Positions 33,379-46,400 of a DNA stretch of 64,000 bases are shown piece by piece. The notes under the pieces were generated by a model that worked only from the letters and a program-made list of their open reading frames with translations, was not told the DNA's origin and did not search any database. The position numbers were made by a program, and so were the translations under genes. The stretch spans positions 33,846,942 through 33,910,941 of the forward strand of contig QCXZ01000001.1 in the NCBI GenBank assembly GCA_025024175.1. Direction: 5' to 3'. Each line of letters opens with the position of its first letter. Within the stretch, counting starts at the first letter, position 1. The stretch comes from Rhyzopertha dominica. Lineage: Eukaryota; Arthropoda; Insecta; Coleoptera; Bostrichidae.

Positions 33379-35574
33379 TACACTCAAAGACTTAATTGAA
33401 GAAACGCCTAGCTTTGGCACACGAATTGAGTAACGGTAGATGGCGGTAACCAATTCGTTACAGAGCCGATAAACGGCATTGCGCTTTCCTCTGCTAGGAA
33501 GCGGTAGAGTAGTTTCCCTAAATATAGAACGAGTAATCAGGGCAACGTTCTATCAGATGATTTATTAGGCTATTAGGGTAATATTTGCATATTTAAATGG
33601 GCATTATGGATCCGTCCGCAACCACACGTAAAGTTTTAACAAAGCAGTTTCTTTGAACCGCCGGTACCGTGTTATGAGAATGCAAAACGGATTGCTAACT
33701 GAGGAAAGTGATGACTAATATTTGTCTTGAAAATCAAAACCCACACATTTCAATATTTAAACACTGCAGGAACAAAATATCATTTTTGTATTTTTTTTTG
33801 CTAGTTATTTCTGTTATTATGTTGGTGGACCGCCTTTAACGACAAGTTTCCAATAATGAAATTCTTTATCTTCTTTAGTGTTAGATTTATATTTTTGATT
33901 GGCATAATTTTGACGTAAGCTTGTTTTGCGATCACCTTAGCACATATGTTGTTAGTTACTAGTTACTGAAACCCATTTATTTCTTAAATATAAAGATCCG
34001 TTTTTCCTGAATTTCCGTATATTTAACACCATGTTCGGATACTCATCTGGCCTACGCAAACTTAAACCAATTTGATCATATTTTTGTGTCAGAAAAATAG
34101 CTTTCTCGATAAGTTGTTCGGTGTTAAAATAACTATTGATTCAGTTTTCAAACTTTAAGTTTGGTGTGTCACAAATTCGTATTTGCATTCCACAGAATAT
34201 TTCAATATACAAGTAGGTTAAGCAATTGCATTAATAACATTTCAAACGTCTATCAGCTTTATTTAGTTTACCTGTATTTCATTTAATTATATATCATGTT
34301 CTGAAAATATTCTTTACAACAAAACCAGATTAACCAGTGATGGTCATAACATAAGATGTCGCCTCAGTAGAGAGCGTTTTTTTGAGCGATCATTCTTATA
34401 CGTCAATTTACTTGGAGCTTTGTTTCGGACAATGAACAAAAATATTTTTTAAATGAAGATGTATCAAACAATTACATTACATCGTTGTTTCGTAGTTTAA
34501 CATTTTGTTCTCATTTTATTGTATTGTTGCAGTTGGTGCTTTAGTTGTACGGTAGTATTGTTATTAATGCATATTTATATTTTCCTCTCTCTCTTTCATT
34601 GTGTGTCATTAGTTTTCCTGATACTATATATACTTATGCCGAGACTATCTAGTCGCTTCCTTTATATTTTCCATCAATAGTTTTCACTTTTGTATGTGTA
34701 TTATTATTACTATTTTATTTATTATCAACTTTAAGAAGCACAAGTGAAACGATCTTTTGTTAAGCTGCATATTAATGAACGTGCCTTTCTTTTTCCATTT
34801 AATACATCTTTATCTAAACTATTAACAAAAATAGCCGATGCAAAAAAACACATGAAATTGATTCGGATTAGAACAGATTTAGAAAATTAAAAAGCGTTAA
34901 CTTCTTCATGTCAACACAACGTTTTGGCTTTTACAGACACGTTTAATGAAAAACATTGCCTTCTCTAAGAAAAAGTATACAAACTATATATCTAACTAGT
35001 ACATAACAAAACATTCATGCTAAAGTGACAGCAAAACAAGCTTACGCCAAAATTATGCCAATCAAAAATTAAATCTAACACTAAAGAAGGTGAAGAATTT
35101 TATTCTTGGACACCTGTCGTTAAAGGTCCACCAACATAATAACAGAAATAGCTGTAGCAAAAATAATACAAAAAATGATATTTTGTCCCTGCATTGTTTA
35201 AATATTGAAATGTGTGGGTTTTGAATTTCAAGACAAATATTACCCATCACTTTCCTCAGTTTGCAATGAGTTTTGCGTTCACATAACACGGTACCGGCGG
35301 TTCAAAGAAACTGCTTTGTTAAAACTTTACCTATGGTTGCGGACGAGTCCATAATGCTCATTTATATATGCAAATATTACCCTAATAAATCATCTGGTAG
35401 ACCGTTGCCCTGATTGTTCGTTCTTCTATATTTAGGGAAACTACTCTACCGCTTCCTAGCGGAGGAAGGCGCAATGCTGTTTATCGGCTCTGTAACGAAT
35501 TGCTTACCATCATCTACCATTACCCAATTCGCGTGCCAAAGCAAGGAGTTTCTTCAATTAAGTCTTTGAGTGTA
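33379..35574. mobile_element. 2.2-kb foldback element with ~590-bp inverted arms
   Basis: Left arm 33379 to about 33970 and right arm about 34985 to 35574 are inverted copies with modest divergence (ends tacactcaaagacttaattg and its complement). The 1-kb spacer has a minus-strand coding-like patch near 34200-33960 (ICDTPNLKFEN, YDQIGLSLRRPDEYPNM) of unknown family with one internal stop. No target duplication is clear beyond about 2 bp. It lies directly upstream of gene A. Confidence 0.8.
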
Positions 35575-35627
35575 CTTAGCGTGTTAGGAATATTCCACTG
35601 TCTACTATGATCATGTTTAATTCAAAA

Positions 35628-35888
35628 CAGTGGTGCAGCCAGAAAAGTGTCTTGGGGGGGCAAAGTTCCATACACAAGAAAAATGTTAAGTACAAACAAG
35701 AAAAAACAGAAGAGGTGTGACTTAAATTTTAATGTTTAATTTGCTAAAATGTTTATTATACAACAAACCAATAGTTTGCAACAAATTTGTACTGTTAAAT
35801 GTAAAAAAGCTGCTATTCCATTATCAAATTAATTTAGTTCCTGGGGGGGGGGGAATTGCCCCTCTGCCCCCCCCTTGGCTACGCCACA
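35628..35888. mobile_element. hAT-type MITE, second copy
   Basis: About 85 percent like 24452-24713 by eye: cagtggtgcagccagaaaag at left, long G and C runs, ttggctacgccac at right. Outer bases and target duplication have decayed. Confidence 0.75.
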
Positions 35889-36395
35889 GATATAAAATGG
35901 TAGACCTTGTCTGAGTTTAAAGCTGTTGTCTGCTTACAAGGCCTATTCGACTACTACAGGTTGCAGCATTCGAGCTCCAGCCTCACACCCTCTCGCTTAG
36001 ATTCACAGTTCTTATGGACGCGTGTATCACACACTAACGCAATACATGGCATGTAGAAGTACCTACGAAACATAATCCACAATATTTCGAATAATTATGT
36101 TTGTGGATTCGATTTATAAGTTTGCTTGGGGGCAGAATGAGTGATAATGGGAAGATTTCACTTATTCTAGTTTTAGCATATGTATTAAGTACGTCAGAAA
36201 CAAAACCGCGTGGTGCAAACGAAAAATTCAAAATAAAATCCTTCGGCTAGTTATGTGCATTTGAAATTTGTCGATCGGAGAGAGGCTAGAAACGTTACCT
36301 CGTAGCGAGTCTAGAGGTCTGACGTCAGTAGCGCGCTTTAGCTCATGCATTACCGTCGCTGCCACGGCTTGCATCGCGCTCCCGGGTTACTCAAC

Positions 36396-36578
36396 ATGCC
36401 TTTGCGAAAGTGGTGTTTTGTTCCAAAAGGCCAAAGCACTACTTATTCGACTTCAAACAAAATATTCGTCACGGTATTCAAGGAGAAAAAAAAGAAGAAA
36501 GTTTGGTTTGCTGCTGCGCAGCGTTTACTCTCCGATGTTTCCGAAAAAACTATTTTTTATTGTTTTATTTTAACGTAA
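36396..36578 (+). pseudogene. THAP-like zinc-finger frame in the TIR element
   Basis: Frame MPLRKWCFVPKGQSTTYSTS then NKIFVTVFKEKKKKKVWFAA and SEKTIFYCF follows the pattern of THAP-type DNA-binding domains common in insect transposons (C at start, KLFxxVPK, W, then CCEDHF). The second cysteine and the C..H pair are lost. A third frame continues PAWEEDMENYLKHEL (36620-36676), as in those proteins after the THAP. Disrupted directly afterwards by the nested PLE. Confidence 0.55.
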
Positions 36579-36677
36579 GTCAAGAGATAAATACTGTAAA
36601 GGGCGGAGTTATATCTGGGTATATTCCAGCTTGGGAGGAAGACATGGAAAATTATTTGAAACATGAGTTATTTTAAT

Positions 36678-37283
36678 TCTTGTAAAATAACTTTACCAAG
36701 TTAAATCCACAATACATATGTATATTTCGATAAAGCGCTTTCGGCTAATATGCCATCGTCAATACCATATAATAAATTATCGGAAAAAATTATGACATTT
36801 TCAAAATTAAAAATCTAAACAAGCAATCTTGACTAAAAATGGAAAAAGTTCATTCAAACCAGCATCAGCAACGTAAAAATTAGCGTTCAAATAAAAAATT
36901 TAGAATGGAACAAAATTAAACTATTTGGAAATATTAGAGATATACAAAATTTTACATGACCAAAATTGGACAATACCAAATGATTTTTGCAATTCCAGTT
37001 GTCCCGTTCTAAATTTTTTATTTGAACGCTAATTTTTACGTTGCTGATGCTGGTTTGAATGAACTTTTTCCATTTTTAGTCAACATTGCTTGTTTAGATT
37101 TTTAATTTTGAAAATGTCATTTTTTTTTCCGATAATTTATTATATGGTACTGACGATGGTATATTAGCAGAAAAAGCTTTATCTAAATAAATGTAATGTG
37201 GATTTAACTTAGTGAAGTTATTTTACAAGAATTAATTCAAGATTCAATCCACGTAGAGCACAATGGATCAGTTTTCAACATAT
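36678..37283 (+). mobile_element. Short Penelope-like fragment with inverted arms (PLE-D copy 1)
   Basis: Arms 36680-36895 and about 37005-37235 are inverted copies; between them lies the frame KLNYLEILEIYKIL...NDFCNSSCPVLNFL, the C-terminus of a Penelope RT/GIY-YIG protein shared with 47480-47600 and 59880-60005. Flanks gttattttaa (36669-36678 and 37284-37293 approx.) suggest a 10-bp target duplication. The arms carry hammerhead-like cores (tgacgatgg...gccgaaagcgc). Tail gatggatcagttttcaa is shared with the copy at 60230. Confidence 0.75.
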
Positions 37284-37293
37284 AAGTTATTTT

Positions 37294-39317
37294 AACGAAA
37301 CGTATAGCTAGTGTAAGAATTCATATTGAACGGATCATTAAACGTATTCGGGATTTCAAGATCCTAAGCCCCCATGCCACTGTTAATTCAGAACTGCTTC
37401 AAAAAATTGATAGTTTGATTGTGTTAGCATGTGCTATAATTAATTTACAAAAACCCATATTGAAGAAGAAGGTAGTTAGGCAGATACTTAATGTTGTCAT
37501 AGTAAATGTAGTTATACATTACATACTTCATATTGTCAGAGTAAATAATGTATAGGTAGGTAGACGTAGTGGTTTGTTTCGGTTACGATTAGCGTAGATT
37601 ATATTTTCTTTGGTTTCTAAAGTTGCTTGTTGTTTGGTGTTGTGAACGAGTACTGATTATGTACTAATAAACAATGAAGATGAGTCTGTAAAAATATATT
37701 CAGTAACAATATGTGCTTAATAAAAGGTATGTTATTTTGCGAATACAATTAAAATAATTTAATTTACACGAAGTTACATTTCCTGCTACAAAAAAATTGT
37801 TGCGATAGGTGTCTCATTTACCACCAAACTAGTGCGTTTATTATGTCTGTTAAATATTTTGCATTCTCCCTATTATATAAAACCAAACAAGAGGGACGTA
37901 AATGTCAGATACGGCCGTATATTCATATAATATAAAGCAGAATTGCCAGCGCTACTTGTTACAATTATTGCAGTAGACGTATTTTACATTTCAAATTCGT
38001 CCCGTACGCTATGGCACCTTTCACAATCCTATTACATTTTTGTAATTTATTTTATAAAACATTTTCGTTTCCTATTTTATTCAATGTTATTATAACCAAT
38101 TTTTTATTTAGAATATATTTTTTTTATTTTCGTACATATGTCTACCTACTATAGACACTACATGTGTGATTCTCAATGATAATTATTAACAGTTGGGTTT
38201 TTATGTAATTTAAATGTTAAATAAAAGTTGCATACCTACTATATTTTATAATGTAAGAGCAAAGATTGTATCGCCTGAAGGTATTTTATTATAATTATAA
38301 ATGTAGCGCATGTAAATTTATAATTTGTTTTGGACTATGCTTTATATCCGTTTTTATTACAAATAGTTAAAATAAGTTTAAAACAGAAAGTCTATGTTAC
38401 AGTAGGTATATTATGGTATCGGTATCTTTGATTATAACATTCTATATTATCCGTACCCCGATATATTATATTACTATAGTCAGTGTTGATAGAAAACTCA
38501 AATTAAGTAGGCAGTTCACAAAGCTTATAGTAATAAAGCAACAATGAAATCAAAAGAAAATACCTAAGTAGGCAACATGTTTTACTTATAAGTGCATTTT
38601 TGGCTGTAACTAATGCAACTGAACAAAAAAAGTTCATTTTTTTGTATTTTATATATACATATAATTTACACTCTAATATCTCAACAATACAATTAGAAGC
38701 TAACAGTTAACAAAATGCTACGTTGATTTGTACCGTAATTACTAGCATTTAAATAAGAACAAAACAGATGCCAGTGCTATTTGCAATAATACATCGCACA
38801 TTGATTAATTGGTTAATTAGTTTATCAGTTTACGGTATTTTTGGACTAGTTCTTACGATTCAGATAAATCAAGTGTGCGGGTGCAATTATTTGTTGAAAA
38901 TTTAAAAATTTAATACGAATGCATACATATTTGCTTTAGCGGTTTGTCTTTAGATCTAAGGCGGGATATTCGTAGTCCCGCGCGATCAGTCTTCTTTGCC
39001 ATCATTACACACAGCAATGATAAACAAAATTAATTACTTATTTCTAATAACAAAATAATCTTTATCTGGAGCTCAAAATACTGCTAAACTTTTATAGGTA
39101 TTCAGGTATTCTCTTGCGCCTTTTTCAGATGAAGTTCATAGGGCTACAAAAAGCTCGTAAGCATCTGTAAGTGCAAGAGAGTCGGTTAACGAGCAATAGA
39201 CCGTTGCGACAGAGATGCCCTGAGGCGCTCGCATACGTCATTTCTTACGTCCTCCCCGCATTTACCTCGCCCGTAAACCGACCGATTGATGCAACCTGTA
39301 GTGTAAAGTAGACCTTG
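37294..39317. other. Non-coding interior of the 9-bp-TSD element
   Basis: 2 kb of AT-rich DNA with a GC-richer end at 38940-39317. No ORF longer than chance, no inner repeats recognised. Confidence 0.5.
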
Positions 39318-39326
39318 GTCTGCTTA

Positions 39327-41100
39327 TGGGATTCACAATGTAAATTTGACAAGGAATATCTTCAAAAGAATTTTTAACTCATTCTTTTTTAAAATTTTTT
39401 GGTAACACATTGGGAAGGTCGTGTGCAAAATTTTATTTTAAAAGATAAGATCTCTAGCGTGCGGTCCGATCCATTCGCTAAAAGTCGCAAGGCGTTACCG
39501 ACCCCTTATAAATTTCAGCCTATTCACAAACCTATATAAACACTAAATATCAAATACCGGTTACCGGTTGTGCTGGACCTTTTTGATCGCAAATTCGTAA
39601 TAATAACTTTCAACTAGCAATTGTCCACAAATCCTATTATGAATGTCTTGTTTGAGGGACATCATCAACAATATTTTGGTTTTTTAATTGCCACTGGGCA
39701 TCGGATACTTCCCTTACTGTTTATAATTATTTAAACAAAAATATTAAAAATCACTAGTTTCGTACAGACATGTAATAATGATTATAATTTGCGGGTATAT
39801 ACAGGGCGATTCACTAACGCTATGGAGCAGCTGCATCTTGAAAATCCCTCACACTTTCGCTTTGGGGGAAAAATTTTTTTGGTAAAAACTTATCAGGGAA
39901 ATTCACTAAAAATATTTCGAAGTTCCGAAGTATCCCATTAGAGGGCATATTTGAAATCGTGTTACAAATAAAAAGCAAATGAATCCGTGATTTCCTGATG
40001 AAATGTGCAGGTGGAAAATAGAAATTTTAGAATACGTTACCTCTTTTCTCTAGTTGGCATCGTAACGGCTCTACAAAGCAAAATAACATCGAAACTTCTA
40101 GATGCTGTATGTTCTAAACAATAATCAATCAATGTTAATTATTTAGCGAAACTTTTTGATGGACTAATTGCTGGTGTTGAAAGTAGTAGATTTATACATA
40201 AAATACTAATCAGTATAGTTAATAGTGTACATACATGTTTAGTTAGCAAACTTTCCAACTGCGCTGAAAATTTAATTGTACAAATATAATCATATAAAGA
40301 AGATTATCCTTATTTGTGAAAAAAGTAAGAGTGCAAATGCAATGAAGAAATGTAACAAAATACGTATTGTGTACTGTTGTAGAAATACAACTAGCAACAA
40401 TTTATGCCCTTCACTTCCAATAGATTATTGCAAAAATATTGCATATTTCTTAAATATGATGGTGTGGTGAAAGTAAAAATTATTAATAAATAAATAAAAA
40501 ACAACATCAAATTGTTAACAACAAAAGGGTTAACAGGCACTTCAAACATTTTATTTAAATGAAGAATTGTCTACTTTTTTTTGTTAAAAAATGTATATTT
40601 CGTTTTTTGCTAGTATTTAGTACATACGTTGTTTGCTTAAGTGAGCGAATTTTGTTCAAAAAGTTGTTATATAATGTAAAATTCAATAATGTTGTACCTA
40701 ATGAAATTTCAATCATCAAAACATCTATCGAAATGCTTAAATACATGTAGGGGTTTAGGGGGAGTTGCCATTAAAAAAGTTCGACGACTTATTACTAAAA
40801 AACAAAAAAGTGTAAAAACTTAAATTTAGTTGAGAATAGTAAGCTTTTCAAAGAGAAAATTAACTTTGTTCAACCATTTTATTTCAAATCTAATATTTTC
40901 ATTTTAATAAATTATTTATTCCATAGTGTTACTCTCATATGATAAACTGATAATGTATTGTACTTTGTCATAATAATTAGATTCCTTTTGACTAATATAG
41001 CGTTTGATTTCATATAATTATGTAGAACAAAGAAGTATAAAAACAATTATTTTCTTATAATGACAGTGATACATGTTGGAAGAAGATGATTAGAATACTA
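39327..41100. other. Intergenic DNA between genes A and B
   Basis: No gene recognised. At 39805-39830 acagggcgattcacta resembles ends of insect MITEs, without a partner found. Small frames at 40276-40750 show no family. Confidence 0.45.
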
Positions 41101-41132
41101 AATTTGAAGAATTAGGATTTATTCTACAAACT

Positions 41133-41423
41133 GTGAGAGGCGAGCCTAAGCTGTCTTTCTATACTGGATTCCAAACCCAACAGTGTCTTTACATTTTATG
41201 GAGGTTTTATGGTCCTGTCAATCATTCTCTGCCCACTATTCAGACAAGTGATATCCCATTTAATTTTTACATTATGTTCAACAGTTATTTACCGTTAAGA
41301 AAAGAAAGGAATCCCCTTAAAGTCTTTAATACCGGTAGGGTCAGATCGTTCAATTTCTCGCAAATTTTATCCTGGTACTTTGATAAATTAAATTATGTTT
41401 GTGATATATCTGCTACAAGTTAA
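41133..41423 (+). pseudogene. Harbinger/ISL2EU-type transposase fragment
   Basis: LSFYTGFQTQQCLYILWRF followed by FYGPVNHSL and, further on, MFNSYLPLRKERNPLK resembles the N-terminal HTH_Tnp_4 region that precedes DDE_4 domains in insect THAP/Harbinger-like transposases (pattern FYTGF...F...L.P). No DDE part seen. A frame-degenerate remnant. Confidence 0.5.
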
Positions 41424-41429
41424 TATTTT

Positions 41430-42500
41430 TTATATTTATTATTTACAGTCAAGATTACTAACGCATCGCGTTTAACACATCCATATTTACGTGTAGGTTG
41501 TTATAAATAATGATTATGGTTGCAAGTTTGGGCAATAAAATGGCACCGCTCCTTCCACTTCAGTTTTAGAAACTTTCAGGGAAACCTAATCTCCGCCATT
41601 GACTGACTACGTATAGGTTGTACATACATGAGTAATATAGTCACAAATGTCTCGGCCGACCGCACTGACTGGCATTCTAGGATCACAAAATGCGCATGGC
41701 AATATCACAGTTACGCACAACTAAGCACGCCAGGGATTGGTGCCGTCACAGATTCGAACTTTAAAAATTATTAATTTATTAAGCATTAACTAAACTTTGC
41801 GAAAAATAAAAGACACAGGTCTATTTCTTTCATATTCTGCAATAAAAAATGGGGGCTACAGGCCCGTTGTATTAAGTAAATAGTGTTATTTTTATGTATA
41901 TGGTTTGAAATTTGAAGTTTTGATTACACACAGATTAATGACAAGATCTGAAAGTTGCAACACATAGCTACCACAACTGTCATAAATTTATCCCTGCAAT
42001 TTTACTAAAATTTTCATTTTATTAACTATGATTTTGTTTATACCTAGATAATTCTTATTAGGTGCTATCAGTATATTATATGTATGTAAATATTTCTACA
42101 CTTACCTTTAAGAGCATTTATACTTCCTATTTCTTTGATATCATCTGTAATGTAATGCCAGTAATATACAATTAATCATTTTAGATCCAGTAATCAGCGG
42201 AATTAAACAAATAATTCACAATTTACCATTACATTACGATTGTGTTTTTGAAACATATTTTTTAAAGTGATTTTAGAATCACAAATGGTTTCTTTATTCT
42301 CTAGCATCACTATGGTGATTACAAAAATCCTGTATTTGTCAATTAATCAGAAAAACGAATAATTAGTAAATTTTATTGGTTCTGCATTGAAAACAATATA
42401 CAAAATACAAAAGGCACTACAATAAAATAAATAAAATTACGAGAATATGGATATGTTTGAATTAGTTTTTTTTTTGCTTATTAAGATAAGGCACTGCTAT
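41430..42500. other. Intergenic DNA downstream of gene B
   Basis: AT-rich; nothing recognised. It contains the 3' flank of gene B; several aataaa/attaaa strings on the minus strand could serve for polyadenylation but none can be singled out. Confidence 0.4.
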
Positions 42501-42509
42501 ACAGAACTA

Positions 42510-43428
42510 TTAAGATGTGAAGTAAACACCACTGCATACTGTGCACTGTACTTTATTTCTAGCATAGCTTGTTTCTGGTGAATCTTTATTTTTCTGTGAT
42601 TCTTCATACTCCACAATTCTGTCTAATAAGAATGTCATAAATTCCTCTGACAACTGTCGCAACATAAGTTCATTGATGATGCCATTACAGAATACTGAAT
42701 TCACTGCTTTCTCAAAAAAATCAGGTACACATTTCATTTTACTTGGGTTCACTAGATAGCGCTCATGAAACTTGTTTTCATCAAAGTCAGGTAATGACTT
42801 GGCTTCATTTAACTCATTTAAATAGCATTTTTCATATTCAGCAGCTGTGCGTTGAAAGAAATTGGCAACAAATCGCAAAATGGTGACCCATCCCCTAATT
42901 TGAGGAAAAACTTTTTCAAGTGTACCAAGGATATCAAAGTTATATATTTTTAGGGATATTAATAAATCTCGCATTACTACAATAATCATTTCCTGAATGG
43001 GTTTTTGGAAAGCATTCAAAATCGAGGCAAATGATCCAATGTCCACATGTGCTAAACTAGTTATTATGCCTGCAACATCTGTCTCTCTCAGTATGTTATA
43101 AATGATTGCCTTCAGAGAAGAGGTATCTGAACAAGCAAGAACAGGTGGTGATTCCGGCAGACTTGTAAGGAAGCTCAGCTTGTCAGTTTGTTTCATAAGT
43201 CCAAATTCGATTATATCAACAGTAACTCCATTCAGTGTTATTTTACCATCACTAGCAGCCAGTTTCACATTTTCTTTATTGAACAGCTTACTGGATTTGG
43301 TAAGAATAGTAAATATTTCATCCTGGTTTGGTATTTTGCGTATAGCTGATATTACTTCTGCATGACCAGCAGCTCGGTCACCTCCCTTCTGACGTACTGA
43401 CTCTGACTTCATTGCGTTGAATATTTTT
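42510..43428 (-). CDS. Gene B exon 9 (last)
   Basis: 919 bp; KIFNAMKSESVRQKGGD, AGHAEVISAIRKIPNQDEIF, LAASDGKITLNGVTVDIIEF, a longer helical region than gene A with an extra segment near YLNELNEAKSLPDFDENKF, then CTVCSGVYFTS and stop. Confidence 0.92.
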
Positions 43429-46400
43429 CTGAAACAAAATGAGGTACCTTATTTAGAGTGTATGTTACTAATAGTGTTTGTTCTTATTCTTCACGTTTAA
43501 TGTTTAAGATACAGCTATTTACATATCAAACACAGTAATGTCCGCTTATAATGAACCTCAACGGACAGATGAAAACGGTTCGCTATAAGCGAAGTTCGCA
43601 ATAAACGATAAATGTAGTATCAGATTTTTTTTTGAATGATAGATACATACATATTTCGAATACATTTAAGTATCTTATTAAAAAAATTTTTTTTTCATTC
43701 ATTCTCAAAAATCTTGGAGGTTATCCAAGTGCGCCAAAAATATCTCCGTTAAAAACATAGCATAAGGCAAAAACTTCAGTGTAAGTATTATATATTTCTA
43801 GTTATGTATTAAACATTGTACGGATCGCTACACTGGTACTTACTCAACTACTACATTAATCTGATTCATCTCACTCTGTATAATTTGTAATTTCAGTTCC
43901 TCAGTTTTTTTATGAACATTTGAGCAAATTAATAGCCTTTACCTTCTTCATGCAAATGAGACAAACTACTAAGGACATTATCACAGCCATTGCAACTGTT
44001 ACCTACCTTGGTATTAATAATTATTAATATATGTTATTTTAACAGCAAAAATTGTTATTCCATGCCTACTTTAGATCCCAATAAAAAATTTTCTTTAACC
44101 GTTAGAATTTTCGAATACAAAAAATGTATTGTAATATATTATATTAAATATTATTATATAAATGAATTTTTCACCAGTTTAATCTGCTTTAAATATGTGA
44201 ACAGTCACATTGTAATATTTAATCATTTTGAAAAAAAATCGATATTTCGGTAGAACATTCTGAAAAAAATACATTATTTTATTACTTTTAGTAATATCTT
44301 ATAATTCTATTTCATGTTTTAACAATTCCATTTTGTTCAACCTTTAATATTTTCAAACACCCAAAAACATATTAAAATGCTGTTTTTATCAGTTTAATCT
44401 GCATTTCATTTTCCTTTTAATTACGTAAAAAGGTACAACCTTTGGTAAATTATCAGATTGTTCTTTCACAAAGCCTAGCTCCACCATAAACAAATTGTAT
44501 GCATCAACAATGTCCACCAAGTAGGCATGTAAGTACTAATCAACTAATCTGGCAAATGCAAGATTAGACTTGGAATATAAAAAACACCGCTACAAAACAT
44601 AATGTACAAATACTTAGCTAAAACACAAATCAAAACAATAATATTGGCGGGTAACACAAAAGAGTGCTGTAGGTATTAGATGGGTAACGGTATGTTACAC
44701 TACAATCAACTGCACGATGACCTATTTCAGATAAAGGGTTTGTAAATATATTATTTATTAATTATTTTCTTTGTATAAAATTATATATTATTTATGGGCC
44801 GTGCAGGATATTTATAACAACAATTTGCCATGATTTAAAAATCAAGCAACTTCTCCATTACGATTTGTACATAATTTTATTCACTGTTCTTCTTAATAAT
44901 TAATAATTGATGTAGACGATAGGTAGCCACATGAATACATCAAATCCACAAGAAATACTGCAAAAGCTAAAACTATTGTCCTACATTTACTTCCAGCAAT
45001 GTATTGACATATAATACGAGAATGCAAAGAACCTGATGGCTAAAAATTAAGATCCAGGGGTCTTCAAGTCTCGGATGGTTAGTAGTTTGTTTTAACCATG
45101 GTTTTCTGAACAGTTTGTGTCAAATATGAATNAATATTCGAAAAAAACTTGGTCATTAAGGAAGAGGCCGTTGTTGTAGGANAATNCCCCAGCTCATCCA
45201 AACCAAAATAATATAAAAAGGCAGTAACAGGGATCTTTAGCTTCATCTGAACATTAGCTACTGTTAAAAATAATATAAAATCAAATGGAGCAGAAACAGC
45301 TTCAAAGTTTTAGTGTTAGTATCATCAAAAATCATGGAAGAAACTAATGAACATAAAAGAACATGTGATTGGCTGAAAGTTGATAACCAAAATAAGCAGA
45401 GCTTTTCCAAATGCTTTTGACAATGAAGAAGAAGTAAACACCATTATATTTGCTATGTTGCTGAACAACAACCAAATGCAATAGCATGTCTCATATATTC
45501 TTGACTAAGAGAAAGAAACATTGTGGCAAAAAGCATAACCCAAGTGAAACATAAACAACTAAAAACTTTGTAAATTGTGTCTCGTTGATGAAAACACTGA
45601 TATATTACTGATATATTATTTCAAACATACCTGGATTTGTTGTTACGTAAGCCTTCCTGATAACTCTGTAAAATCTTGGTCTGAGTCTCCTCGATTAACA
45701 CCTTTGCAGACTTGAAATTGTAAACAGCATTTCCAAAGAAAAGAACTGATGATGTCAGCTGTGCAACTGCCAATGGTGAGGGTTTAATATTTTCCTTATG
45801 ATACTGATACAACATTTCGTAACTGTTATTTAGTATTCTCAAGCCATTGACTCCAACATTAGAGATGTTAATGACGTTAATTGCCATCCTGGCAGTCTGA
45901 AAAAAATGATAACTTAACGATTTGTATAGTTTCAAATTGTCTTTATTTTTAGTTTTCTAGTTTTGATATATCTACAGGATTTATGAGATATTTCTGTTTT
46001 TTTACATATGCTTTTATATTTGTTATCTTCTTTAGATGGCACTCAGAGGGGATCTGCGCATCCTAAAAGTGCTGATAACATGTATTACTAAAGTTATAAA
46101 TAAAAAAAAGGATCCAAATAGACCAGTAATTTACAACCTAGTGAAGCTTATGTAAATTTTTTAATAATCAGTAGGAAAATATTGATTAAAATCAGTAATG
46201 AAGGTGTACCAGCAGGCAGCTCTTTTGATTAGATAGTATTTATTGAATTCAAATCTTTCATTAAAGAAAGTTTACATAAACATTAAATAGAAATCAGCCT
46301 ACTGTAAACTTATGACTTTAACTATTTTTATTTTAGGAACTATTTATCAAGAACTGATCCATTCTCTAAGAGTATTTTTTATAATAATTAATATTCTTTA

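Larger units (their letters stand above)
35937..39317. mobile_element. 3.4-kb element with 28-bp TIRs and 9-bp target duplication
   Basis: Ends caaggcctattcgac...ctacaggttgca and, reversed, caaggtctactttac...ctacaggttgca. The 9-bp string gtctgctta lies exactly outside each end (35928-35936, 39318-39326). Inside are a THAP-like reading frame near the left end and a nested Penelope-like fragment; 37300-39317 is non-coding. Nine-base duplications suggest the Mutator-like group; THAP frames suggest P-like elements. Classification open. Confidence 0.8.

Noticed and set aside
36268..36573. Host gene of 101 residues
   Set aside because: The overlapping frame 36396-36578 has the THAP-like pattern; the longer ORF is its shadow.
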